DNA of 9,770 nt from Terriglobus sp. (GTDB lineage: Bacteria; Acidobacteriota; Terriglobia; Terriglobales; Acidobacteriaceae): assembly GCA_023265355.1 (NCBI GenBank), contig JAHFTZ010000050.1:1-9770 (forward strand). Reading direction: 5' to 3'. Position numbers and translations under genes: made by a program. Under the pieces are notes generated by a model. The model made no database searches and was not told where the DNA came from. It worked only from the letters and a program-made list of their open reading frames with translations. Positions within the stretch are counted from its first letter, which is position 1. Each line of letters starts with the position of its first letter. Shown one piece after another: positions 1 to 6,473 of the stretch.

Positions 1-137
1 AGGTGCGGGAGAACACCGTCCCAGCAGCGTGGCGACTCCGGCCAGCCGTGTACGAGGAGGACAGGCTCGCCTTTTTTAGGGCCGCTGTCTTCATAGGCCA
101 GATGCAACATCTCCGTTTTGACGCGTTCGATAGCCAT
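1..137 (-). CDS. alpha/beta hydrolase, N-terminal fragment (runs off left edge)
   Basis: Translating the minus strand from the ATG at 135-137 gives an open frame to the window edge of 45 complete codons. It begins MAIERVKTEM and reaches PVLLVHGWPES at residues 25-35. A hydrophobic strand followed by HGWPES is the strand-beta3/oxyanion-hole signature of alpha/beta hydrolases, common in the epoxide hydrolase/haloalkane dehalogenase-like branch. The nucleophile elbow and catalytic Asp and His lie outside the window, so substrate and exact class cannot be stated. I chose this ATG because no other start codon occurs in frame for some distance upstream and a GAGGG stretch lies just before it; the spacing is short, so Met10 is an alternative. 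The gene lies 83 bp downstream of efp, beyond a terminator, and is probably transcribed separately. Confidence 0.75.
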   Translation of the reverse strand, partial: MAIERVKTEMLHLAYEDSGPKKGEPVLLVHGWPESPRCWDGVLPH

Positions 138-176
138 GCCCTCTAGGATGCACCCGTCACGATCCGTGTCGCAAGC

Positions 177-202
177 AAAAGCGCGAAGCCTAAGCCTCGC
201 GC
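177..202 (-). terminator. Rho-independent terminator of efp
   Basis: On the minus strand, 18 bp after the efp stop, GCGCGA (202-197) can pair with TCGCGC (186-181). Past a one-base mismatch two more pairs form around a four-base loop, and TTTT follows at 180-177. The stem is GC-rich but short and the U-tract is brief, so termination may be partial. It separates efp from the hydrolase gene beyond it. Confidence 0.6.
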
Positions 203-220
203 CCCTGGAAATTGCGAGAG

Positions 221-781
221 TTATGCGCGGCTCATGTAAGCGCCTTCGGCGGTGTCGACGCGGATCTTTTCGCCTTCGTTGATGAAGGCAGGAACCTGAA
301 CGACTAGACCGGTCTCTGTCTTGGCGGGCTTGCTGACCGAGGAGGCCGTTGCGGACTTGATGCCGGGCTCGGTTTCGACGACGGTCATCTCCACAACACC
401 AGGTAGCTCGATGCCGACGGCTTTACCATCATAGAAGCTGACGCTGATGTTGAGGTTCGGGATCAGGAACTCGACGGCGTCGCCGAGGGTGTCCCGCTTC
501 AGGTTGGTCTGCTCGTAGTTCTGCGTGTCCATGAAGTAGTAGTCGTCGCCGTCGTTGTAGAGGTACTCCATGGCGATTTCGTCAACGATGACGCGATCGA
601 TGGCGTCGCCGGAGCGGAAGCGGTGCTCGAACATGGCGTTGGACGTCAGGTTGCGGAGCTTAGCCTGGATGAACGCGCGCAGATTGCCGGGGGTGCGGTG
701 CTCGACTGCAAAGACAGAGTGCAGCACGTTGTTGTGCTTGATGATCATGCCCGGACGCATCTGGGTAGCGGGGATACTCAT
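221..781 (-). CDS. efp: translation elongation factor P
   Basis: A 186-residue protein with the full three-domain EF-P layout: KOW-like domain I (about 1-64), then two OB folds (about 67-130 and 131-186). It binds stalled 70S ribosomes between the P and E sites and promotes peptide bonds at polyproline stretches. The C-terminal signature is clear ([10 protein letters not shown], then GEKIRVDT and YMSR). The domain I loop reads RTPGNLRAF at 29-37. Aligned with the E. coli loop (KPGKGQAF), the modified Lys34 is replaced by Asn33, so neither the EpmAB lysyl-lysine nor the EarP rhamnosyl-arginine modification is expected at that position. The start is supported by AGGAG at 789-793, seven bases upstream of the ATG. 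It stands alone, 86 bp after the secreted-protein gene, and is followed by a terminator. Confidence 0.97.
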   Translation of the reverse strand: MSIPATQMRPGMIIKHNNVLHSVFAVEHRTPGNLRAFIQAKLRNLTSNAMFEHRFRSGDAIDRVIVDEIAMEYLYNDGDDYYFMDTQNYEQTNLKRDTLGDAVEFLIPNLNISVSFYDGKAVGIELPGVVEMTVVETEPGIKSATASSVSKPAKTETGLVVQVPAFINEGEKIRVDTAEGAYMSRA

Positions 782-867
782 AAGAAAACTCCTGATTCCG
801 TTCTAAAGAGACGTTGAAAGACGGGGTAAACGCACGCCTTTAACACTCCGATTGTAGCCTACGGGGC

Positions 868-1791
868 TTAACTCCCACCGCCGCCGAAGATCCGTCGGAA
901 GAAGTGGCCGATGGCGCGGAAGGGATTTGGAGCTTTGGGACGCTCTGCTGGCTGGAGAGTGGTTTGTTGCGGAGCTTGGGCATTGGCCGGGGTATTTGTT
1001 GTAGAGGTAGAAGACGGAGCTGGTGCCGTGGCTGACGCAGGCGGGATCGGTTCGTTGCCGTTGTAGGCGATGGTGGCGGAGACCTGCGCGTGCACCTCTC
1101 CTGGGGGAGCCTGCGGTACCTGCGGAGGCGTAAGGCCCTGGCTGACGGCCTCCGGGAAGGCCTTAGGATCGTTGCTGGAGGCGACGAGGCCCGTCGGGCA
1201 GCCGCAGTTGGAGCTTTCGCGATCCACGACTTCACGGACGCTTCCGTGCTCGAAGAGGACACGCTGGCCGGGTTTGACGAAGTATCCGCCGACACCGAAC
1301 TGTTCGGTAACGTGCAGGACCGGTGCGGATTTTCCGCGATTCTCCACGCAGGTGTCACCGTTGGGCGTCACGCGCATGCGGAGATCGAGCGGTGCGGCTT
1401 CCGAGAGATCGAAGCGGAGATCCGGCGTAATAATCGCATCCTGCGCGTTGGCGCTCATGTGAATCTCAAAGGCTCCACGATTGAGCGACAGCAGGAGAGG
1501 AGCGTTTTCGTTGTTGCTCTGCGTGAGATGCACTGTGCTGGTAGTGCAGATGAGCACTTTGCCACCGCGCGTGAGAGAGATTTCGGCGGTTCGGTCGCCT
1601 GCGGTCACCGTTCCGCTGCTCTGGATTTCGGCGATGTTGTGCTGGACGTTGACGGTGCCGGAGATCTGCGCGTCACTCGTGGAGAGCGTGCCGATCGGCC
1701 TTTGTCCATGGGCGTTTTCACAGAAAGCCACGCAGAAGAGCATTGCTAAGAGAGATGGCAGCGCGCGGCGGAGATGCGGTGGAAGGATCAC
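868..1791 (-). CDS. secreted FecR-like protein of unknown function
   Basis: A 307-residue protein with a Sec-type signal peptide: basic n-region HLRR, hydrophobic core to about residue 24, likely cleavage after AHG at 29. A beta-rich region follows. Residues about 55-130 ([15 protein letters not shown], then [12 protein letters not shown]) are reminiscent of the FecR beta-helix fold, where an 'effect on surface potential' pattern alternates with 'L..G' turns; this is a weak match. A Cys pair CGC lies at 196-198. Residues about 220-290 are a Pro/Ala/Thr/Ser/Gln-rich linker, ending in a cationic amphipathic tail ([12 protein letters not shown]) and GGGGS. The start is GTG at 1789-1791, overlapping the TGA of the preceding amidotransferase gene (GTGA), which implies translational coupling. 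No better start retains the basic n-region. Function is unknown; a periplasmic or surface scaffold is possible. Confidence 0.75.
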   Translation of the reverse strand: MILPPHLRRALPSLLAMLFCVAFCENAHGQRPIGTLSTSDAQISGTVNVQHNIAEIQSSGTVTAGDRTAEISLTRGGKVLICTTSTVHLTQSNNENAPLLLSLNRGAFEIHMSANAQDAIITPDLRFDLSEAAPLDLRMRVTPNGDTCVENRGKSAPVLHVTEQFGVGGYFVKPGQRVLFEHGSVREVVDRESSNCGCPTGLVASSNDPKAFPEAVSQGLTPPQVPQAPPGEVHAQVSATIAYNGNEPIPPASATAPAPSSTSTTNTPANAQAPQQTTLQPAERPKAPNPFRAIGHFFRRIFGGGGS

Positions 1792-2369
1792 AGGCCTAGA
1801 AAGTTCGCGATCATCTCACGGCCATGTTCCGTAAGGACGCTTTCGGGATGGAACTGGACACCTTCGATGGGAAGCGTGCGGTGGCGGAGGCCCATGATGA
1901 TCTCCCCTGCCTCGTCGTGGGTGCGGGCGGAGATTTCAAGCTCGTCGGGCAGACCCTCTTCACTGACGATGAGGGAGTGGTAGCGTGTACAGGTGATCTC
2001 GTGCGGGATGCCCTTGAAGATCGTCTTGCCGTCGTTTTCGACGCGGCTGGTCTTCCCGTGCATTAGTTTTGGCGCGCGGATGACTTTGCCACCGAAGGCT
2101 GCGCCGATGGACTGATGGCCCAGGCAGACGCCGAGGATGGGGATGCGGATGTTGTTCTTCGCATAGTGCTGAATGATCCCGATGGAGGCTCCCGCTTCCT
2201 GTGGGGTGCAGGGGCCGGGTGAGATGAGGATGCGATCGGGCTTCATGGCCGCAACCTCTTCAGGGGTAACCTCATCGTTCCGGCGAATGACCATATCCAC
2301 ACCGTGTTCGCCTATGTACTGGACAAGGTTGTAGGTGAAGGAGTCGTAGTTGTCGAGAACGAATACCAT
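1788..2369 (-). CDS. trpG: anthranilate/aminodeoxychorismate synthase component II (glutamine amidotransferase)
   Basis: A 193-residue class I glutamine amidotransferase that hydrolyses glutamine and passes ammonia to the chorismate-binding partner (TrpE or PabB), for tryptophan or folate synthesis. Visible motifs are [10 protein letters not shown] at the N-terminus, the oxyanion PGPCTP at 51-56, the nucleophile Cys82 in GVCLGHQ, and the His174/Glu176 pair in QFHPES. Length is normal for the family. Neither trpE nor pabB is in the window, so TrpG and PabA cannot be told apart; many bacteria use one amphibolic protein for both. The ATG at 2367-2369 has a modest AAGAAG upstream. It follows the channel gene by 48 bp and overlaps the secreted-protein gene by 4 nt, so the three may be cotranscribed although no functional link is evident. 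Confidence 0.95.
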   Translation of the reverse strand: MVFVLDNYDSFTYNLVQYIGEHGVDMVIRRNDEVTPEEVAAMKPDRILISPGPCTPQEAGASIGIIQHYAKNNIRIPILGVCLGHQSIGAAFGGKVIRAPKLMHGKTSRVENDGKTIFKGIPHEITCTRYHSLIVSEEGLPDELEISARTHDEAGEIIMGLRHRTLPIEGVQFHPESVLTEHGREMIANFLGL

Positions 2370-2417
2370 GACTTCTTATTTTACCCGTGATGCGCTTTTG
2401 GCATTGGATCCTGTCGC

Positions 2418-4223
2418 CTACTGCGCGACGGCCGCATCCTTCGGGGCATGCATGGTCTCCAGGACGCATTGATAGAGCTTGTTTCTCTGTTCGAATCGTT
2501 GGCTGGCCCGCGTGACATAACGTACGACCAGGTCAACGCCCTTTCCAGAGGGACGTAGATTCACCGCGGGTTCGGCGGTAAAGCTTCCCAGGCCGTGAAG
2601 ACTGGATGCGTTCTTCCACTCTCTCTCCGCCTGCCGTGCGTCTTCCGCAGTGGTAGCCGCGACGGTTTTATGCACGCGCTCGATGGTGGCGTACGTATCT
2701 TCATCCTCCGGCACGGTGACGGTGAGTTCGTCCCACATCCACTGCCCCGTCGTTGAGAAGTTGAAGAACTTGCCGCTGATTGCGTACTTATTGCTGAAGG
2801 CGACGCGTCGTCCTGTTGGGTGTCCCTTGGCTGTCCAGTTTCCCGTCTCCAGCAACGTAGTGCGAAAGAGACCGATCTCCACGACCTCGCCCGCTACGCC
2901 GTCGATCTCGACGACGTCTCCCACGTCGATACCGTTGCGTCCCATGAGGATGAACCAGCCGACAAAGGCAAGGATGAAGTCCTGCAACGCGACTGTCAAT
3001 CCAGCCGTCGCCAAACCAATCACCGTTGACACCTGATTCGGTGGACCGAAGATCACCAGCAGAACACAGAGGAGCGCGAGCACCTGAATGACCAGGCGAG
3101 AGATTCTGCTGAGCGTTCGCATCCTGCGGCGGTCGAGCGATTCGTGTTCTGTAAATCGACGTGCGACGGCATAAATCAGGATCGCGACGATGAGGATGAC
3201 TGCGATCCAGGTCGCCTGCACGACGATCAGGCGCTCTACGAGCCTGTGCTGCAGCGCGACCTGCGCGGCCCATTTGTCGTACACAGCCGCAAGCCTCTGT
3301 TCGGTCTCCACGCGATCGTTATAGATGCCCATCAGTTGGCGCTCCAGGCTGAGGCGCTTGAGACCGGCGACCCGCTTTGCAGCAACGTCTGTAGCACCGC
3401 CGCTCTGCTGCTTGACCAACGCCTGCAGCCTGTCGTGTTCCGCGCCAAACTTCAGAGCTGCCTGGTTTGAAGCAGCTTCTGCGCTGTTCAGCAAAGAGAT
3501 GCGCTGATTCTGTCGAAGCCATCCAGAGATCAGTCCAGCCAGCGTGCGATAGCGCTTGAGGGAAACCACAGCCATCTCGCCTGTTCCCTGCGAGGCGTCG
3601 AACTTCTTCATCTCCGCTTGCCGTGCCGTAAGCTCCTGCTGTATCTCGTTGCGTCGATCGCCGGAGGCACGGGCGAGGTCTTCCCGCGCATCGATGAGTT
3701 CATCCTGATCGAGGCCAAGCTGGGCCTGAGCGATCTCCAGATCGTCTCCACCCTTGGCAGTCAGATCCTTGACCAGCGTCTGGTCCGAAGCAACGGTGGC
3801 TTCCAGTTCGGCTACCCGCTGCTGCGTCTCGAGAGCCGCGCCCGTCAGTGTCTTTTGCCGAAGCGTTGCCGTCCGCAGAGCTGCGGCGAAGGCCTGGTCC
3901 ACATCATGGTCGGCCAATCGTTCTGCTTCATGCGCGTACGAGAGTTCTTCCTGGGTGACAGCCTGTGCGGCGATGGTCTGTGCTGTGGACCATGGAGTTA
4001 CATCCACGAGCGTCTTCTGCTTGGCGATCAGGGCACCTGTCTTCCCTCCCTTTTGCAGGAATGGAAGATTCGACATCACATCATTTGTGCGCCATGCGTA
4101 TACGATTCCGGCGACCAGCAACGTGGCCAGCACGAGCAGAGATCCCGCAGCCCAACGCCCCAACAGTGGGCTCTTCGTACGTGCAACGTCCTTTATTTCT
4201 TCAATCCGCTCAGCATCGCTCAT
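2418..4223 (-). CDS. MscS-family mechanosensitive ion channel with long coiled-coil domain
   Basis: About 601 residues. After a short cytoplasmic N-terminus come TM1 (about 24-44), a mainly helical, Gln/Glu/Ala-rich extracytoplasmic coiled-coil region (about 80-325), TM2 (about 332-354) and TM3 (about 377-394). The pore helix (about 400-427) contains VIGLATAGLTVALQDF, followed by the MscS beta domain (VGDVVEIDGVAGEVVEIG, then RRVAFSN). This matches the MscS core, with Asp at the position of E. coli Gly113 and several extra residues between beta strands (NWTAKGHPTG). The family releases solutes on hypo-osmotic membrane tension. Start choice is uncertain: ATG at 4221-4223 gives MSDAERIEE, with GGGGA too close to be a good ribosome site; an in-frame GTG at 4236-4238 adds five residues. 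It is first in a possible transcript with trpG. Confidence 0.9.
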   Translation of the reverse strand: MSDAERIEEIKDVARTKSPLLGRWAAGSLLVLATLLVAGIVYAWRTNDVMSNLPFLQKGGKTGALIAKQKTLVDVTPWSTAQTIAAQAVTQEELSYAHEAERLADHDVDQAFAAALRTATLRQKTLTGAALETQQRVAELEATVASDQTLVKDLTAKGGDDLEIAQAQLGLDQDELIDAREDLARASGDRRNEIQQELTARQAEMKKFDASQGTGEMAVVSLKRYRTLAGLISGWLRQNQRISLLNSAEAASNQAALKFGAEHDRLQALVKQQSGGATDVAAKRVAGLKRLSLERQLMGIYNDRVETEQRLAAVYDKWAAQVALQHRLVERLIVVQATWIAVILIVAILIYAVARRFTEHESLDRRRMRTLSRISRLVIQVLALLCVLLVIFGPPNQVSTVIGLATAGLTVALQDFILAFVGWFILMGRNGIDVGDVVEIDGVAGEVVEIGLFRTTLLETGNWTAKGHPTGRRVAFSNKYAISGKFFNFSTTGQWMWDELTVTVPEDEDTYATIERVHKTVAATTAEDARQAEREWKNASSLHGLGSFTAEPAVNLRPSGKGVDLVVRYVTRASQRFEQRNKLYQCVLETMHAPKDAAVAQ

Positions 4224-4294
4224 TCCCCATTTTCGCACTATGTTGCGGAAGGCACAGGATCACATCCAACGGATCAACAAGGCTTTCACAAGAA

Positions 4295-4456
4295 CTATGC
4301 ACTGGCTAACTTGCTGGTGGTTGGAGTAAGCAAGTCTTCGACACGGACGGGCAGGTTTCATACGCAAATACTTGTAGCGTGATGGACTGCGTTAGTGATG
4401 GCCGCGGCGATACCCGCGAGGCCGACGGCGCTGTGGTCGATAGCCGCCCAACCTGA
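4295..4456 (-). pseudogene. decayed C-terminus of xanthine dehydrogenase/aldehyde oxidase molybdopterin subunit
   Basis: Reading the minus strand from 4456 gives GLAGIAAAITNAVHHAT, then SICV, an in-frame TGA (4360-4358), then NLPVRVEDLL and a TAG at 4297-4295. Large molybdenum-hydroxylase subunits (XdhA/YagR type) typically end in a pattern like GEIGLxGxAAAIANAVxHATGxRVRxLPIxxExLL. The match covers about 30 positions in order. The TGA falls where Arg is usual, consistent with CGA to TGA; the preceding Gly is Ser, and the upstream frame closes at 4457-4459. No large-subunit gene precedes it: the FGE gene starts its own C-terminus at 4585. It is therefore best read as a relic of a gene whose body was deleted. 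The remaining 128 bases up to 4584 are AT-richer and hold nothing I recognise. The call rests on recalled family consensus, not a search. Confidence 0.65.
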
Positions 4457-4584
4457 TCATCTGCTATTCGAAGGGGAATATCTTGTCGATAAAGTCATTC
4501 GTTGAATGAAATTCATTTATAAGTAAAACAAGATTTGACCTACTGTCATTTATCCGGCTGATTGCTGGAGCAGTATGGGGCTTC

Positions 4585-5541
4585 TCATACATCCCGGACG
4601 CAACGGAAGCCCATATTTGTGGTTGCGCTATCTGGCGTATTCGAAGAGCGCGCAGCAACACGGTAGCGATTGCAGTAGGATTTGTGGCATAAGTAAGAAC
4701 CACCTTTGAGTACGCGTGCAGAACCAAGGGGAGGTCCCACAGGATCGATGCGCGTGGCCTGTACGTGATATTCGGCATCGAACCAGTCCGCACACCACTC
4801 CCACACATTTCCCGTCATGCAATAGAGACCGTAGCCATTCGGCTGATAGGAGCCAGAGGGGCACGTGCTCACAAAGCCATCGTCTGCGGAGTTGTGCGAC
4901 GGGAAAACTCCCTGCCATGTGTTGCAGCGGTGTTCACCGTTTGGAGCCAGGTCGTTGCCCCAGGGATAGAGAGCCTGCTCAAGGCCACCCCGCGCAGCGA
5001 ACTCCCACTCGGCCTCTGTCGGCAGGCGCTTGCCCACCCACGCGGCGTATGCCGAAGCATCGTTCCACGAGACATGCACCGCGGGATACTCCATGCGGTT
5101 CTCAATGTGGCTCTTTGGCCCTTCGGGATGCCGCCAGTTCGCACCCTCGATACGCCTCCACCATTCAGCGCCGATGACCTGTTGCGCTACTTTTAGCTCG
5201 TCGGGTAGATCACCCTCGAAGACAAACGACCACCCGAAGCGCTCCGATTCAGTCTGGTAGTTGGTCGCTTCGACGAACTTCGCAAAGTCGCGATTGCGCA
5301 CGGTGTACTGATCGATCCAGAAAGGCGACACGGTGACGCGGCGCACGGGACCTTCGCCATCCGCGGGAAAGCCCTCGGTATAGTCGGTACCCATTAGGAA
5401 GTCGCCACCTTTGAGCAGAACCATCTCGTCTGTTGAACCGGTCGCCACGCGCCTTCGCTGCTGAGAGTACACCTCGGAGGCTTCAAGACGTTCGGCGCGT
5501 GCTTTACTTGGAACGCAGCATGGAGAAGGAGCCTTATTCAT
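4585..5541 (-). CDS. formylglycine-generating enzyme (aerobic sulfatase-activating, SUMF1 type)
   Basis: A 318-residue FGE-sulfatase domain protein (about 38-317). FGE is a copper-dependent oxidase that converts the active-site Cys of unfolded type I sulfatases to C-alpha-formylglycine. Hallmarks are GGDFLMGTD at 45-53, RLPTEAEWEFAARGG at 172-186, GNVWEWCADW at 244-253, and the segment GGSYLCHKSYCNRYR at 280-294, followed by AARSSNTPDS and GFRC. The paired Cys285 and Cys290 correspond to human Cys336 and Cys341, which separates true FGE from EgtB/PvdO-like relatives. No signal peptide is visible, so it is probably cytoplasmic. The N-terminus holds Cys8-Cys9-V-P-S-K, resembling the C-x-P-x-R substrate motif. 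The start overlaps the isomerase stop (ATGA), and AAGGTG lies upstream. Its probable substrate is the sulfatase two genes upstream. Confidence 0.93.
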   Translation of the reverse strand: MNKAPSPCCVPSKARAERLEASEVYSQQRRRVATGSTDEMVLLKGGDFLMGTDYTEGFPADGEGPVRRVTVSPFWIDQYTVRNRDFAKFVEATNYQTESERFGWSFVFEGDLPDELKVAQQVIGAEWWRRIEGANWRHPEGPKSHIENRMEYPAVHVSWNDASAYAAWVGKRLPTEAEWEFAARGGLEQALYPWGNDLAPNGEHRCNTWQGVFPSHNSADDGFVSTCPSGSYQPNGYGLYCMTGNVWEWCADWFDAEYHVQATRIDPVGPPLGSARVLKGGSYLCHKSYCNRYRVAARSSNTPDSATTNMGFRCVRDV

Positions 5542-6365
5542 GCAATCACCTTGATCTCGGCACGTCGCATGGCTTCATCCACTGCAAGGCGCACAGTCCT
5601 CTGTCGCCGCTCTTCCAGCATGCGTTTTGCGATGGAGAGCTTCACATCCTGCAGCGGCTCGTAGCCAGCCGGTTTGATATTTAGTACGGTGGCGATGTGC
5701 AGACCAAAGCGCGTGCGAAATATCCCCGAACGCTCGTTACGCTTCAACGCAAAGACGACTTCATCAAACTCATCGACCATGGTGCCGCGCGTAATCCAAC
5801 CCAGCGGAATCCTACCACCGCAGTCGGAGTATTTTTCAGCTACCTTTTGAAACGGCTTTCCTGCGTTCAACTCCACCTCGGCCTGTTCTATTTTTACCTG
5901 AGCTTCTGCCTGATCTTGTGGGCGGTCGATATTGCAAATGATATGCGCAACCTCGATCCGTTCCGATTGGTGAAACTCTTGCCGATGCTGTTGGTAGTAA
6001 CGCTCGACTTCTTCGCGTGAAGGCCGCATCTCGTGACGCGTGAGCCATTGCGAATACTTTTCGATCAAAAGGTTATCGTGCATGGCACGATAGACGCCTG
6101 GTCCACACACCGAAGCGCTGGAGGTTCCCCACTGGGCTCGGCGGCGTATCTCCACCTCTTCATCGGACGCGGTGATGCCTGCTTCCACGGCGAGTTGCCG
6201 CAACAATACTGCGCTGAGGATACGCTGCTCCGCCATCTGCCGCAGCAGGCGGGCCTCGTGGTCCGCGCCGGGTTGCAATGGATTGATCGACGAGCCGCCA
6301 AGATGATGGAACTCTCCGAAGAGAAGCTCGTCGCTCACCAACTCGCCATTCACCAGATACGCCAT
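5538..6365 (-). CDS. parvulin-type peptidyl-prolyl isomerase, probably cytoplasmic
   Basis: A 275-residue protein with a helical N-terminal half (about 35-130) and a parvulin/rotamase domain (about 134-230). Family marks are VAHIIC (His141), the YSDCGGRIPLGW stretch (179-190), F..VVFALKRNERSG and FGLHI (His223). A charged helical tail follows (LEERRQRTVRLAVDEAMRR). Unlike SurA, PrsA or PpiD, it shows neither a signal peptide nor a membrane anchor: it starts MAYLVNGELVSDE. The layout is closest in spirit to NifM, a cytosolic parvulin dedicated to maturing one enzyme (NifH). It lies between the sulfatase and FGE genes and overlaps the latter by 4 nt, so I infer a role in presenting or folding the sulfatase or FGE. 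The ATG at 6363-6365 has only a weak ribosome site. Confidence 0.9.
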   Translation of the reverse strand: MAYLVNGELVSDELLFGEFHHLGGSSINPLQPGADHEARLLRQMAEQRILSAVLLRQLAVEAGITASDEEVEIRRRAQWGTSSASVCGPGVYRAMHDNLLIEKYSQWLTRHEMRPSREEVERYYQQHRQEFHQSERIEVAHIICNIDRPQDQAEAQVKIEQAEVELNAGKPFQKVAEKYSDCGGRIPLGWITRGTMVDEFDEVVFALKRNERSGIFRTRFGLHIATVLNIKPAGYEPLQDVKLSIAKRMLEERRQRTVRLAVDEAMRRAEIKVIA

Positions 6366-6387
6366 GTCTTTACTGTTTCATGTCTTG

Positions 6388-6408
6388 TCTGCTCTTTCAA
6401 AGAGCAGA
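6388..6408 (-). promoter_or_regulatory. intercistronic hairpin between sulfatase and isomerase genes
   Basis: TCTGCTCTT and AAGAGCAGA form a perfect 9-bp stem around a 3-base loop in the 108-bp gap, 22 bases before the isomerase ATG. On the minus strand no T-tract follows (CAAGACATG), so it is a poor intrinsic terminator. An mRNA processing or stability element, or a translational control hairpin, is more likely. A second inverted repeat, GAGACC (6407-6412) with GGTCTC (6427-6432), abuts it and shares two bases. Confidence 0.5.
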
Positions 6409-6473
6409 GACCGCCGGCAAAGCAGAGGTCTCCACACTTTGGGAGCAATGAGTTTTAGATAAAAGTTCCGAGT

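Noticed and set aside
1090..1749. Long plus-strand open frame (219 codons) opposite the secreted-protein gene
   Set aside because: It is a high-GC antisense shadow. The minus strand has a signal peptide and coupled start, and the plus translation shows no recognisable family.
3618..4382. Plus-strand open frame of 254 codons opposite the channel gene
   Set aside because: Antisense to the strongly supported MscS-type coding region. Its translation is Cys/Arg/Ser-rich without motifs, and it runs on through the fossil region.
4398..4505. Plus-strand 35-codon open frame in the 4239-4584 gap
   Set aside because: No ribosome binding site, and it lies largely antisense to the molybdenum-hydroxylase remnant. 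No evidence of coding.
4494..4516. Short AT-rich inverted repeat AATGA-AAT-TCATT after the FGE gene, considered as a terminator or att site
   Set aside because: The stem is only 5 bp and AT-only apart from one pair, with no U-tract in the right place, and no integrase or direct repeat flanks it.
4464..4808. Minus-strand 114-codon open frame at the end of the FGE gene
   Set aside because: Most of it overlaps the FGE C-terminus in another frame. The tail in the gap (ending FPFE) matches nothing, and I could not join it convincingly to the fossil.
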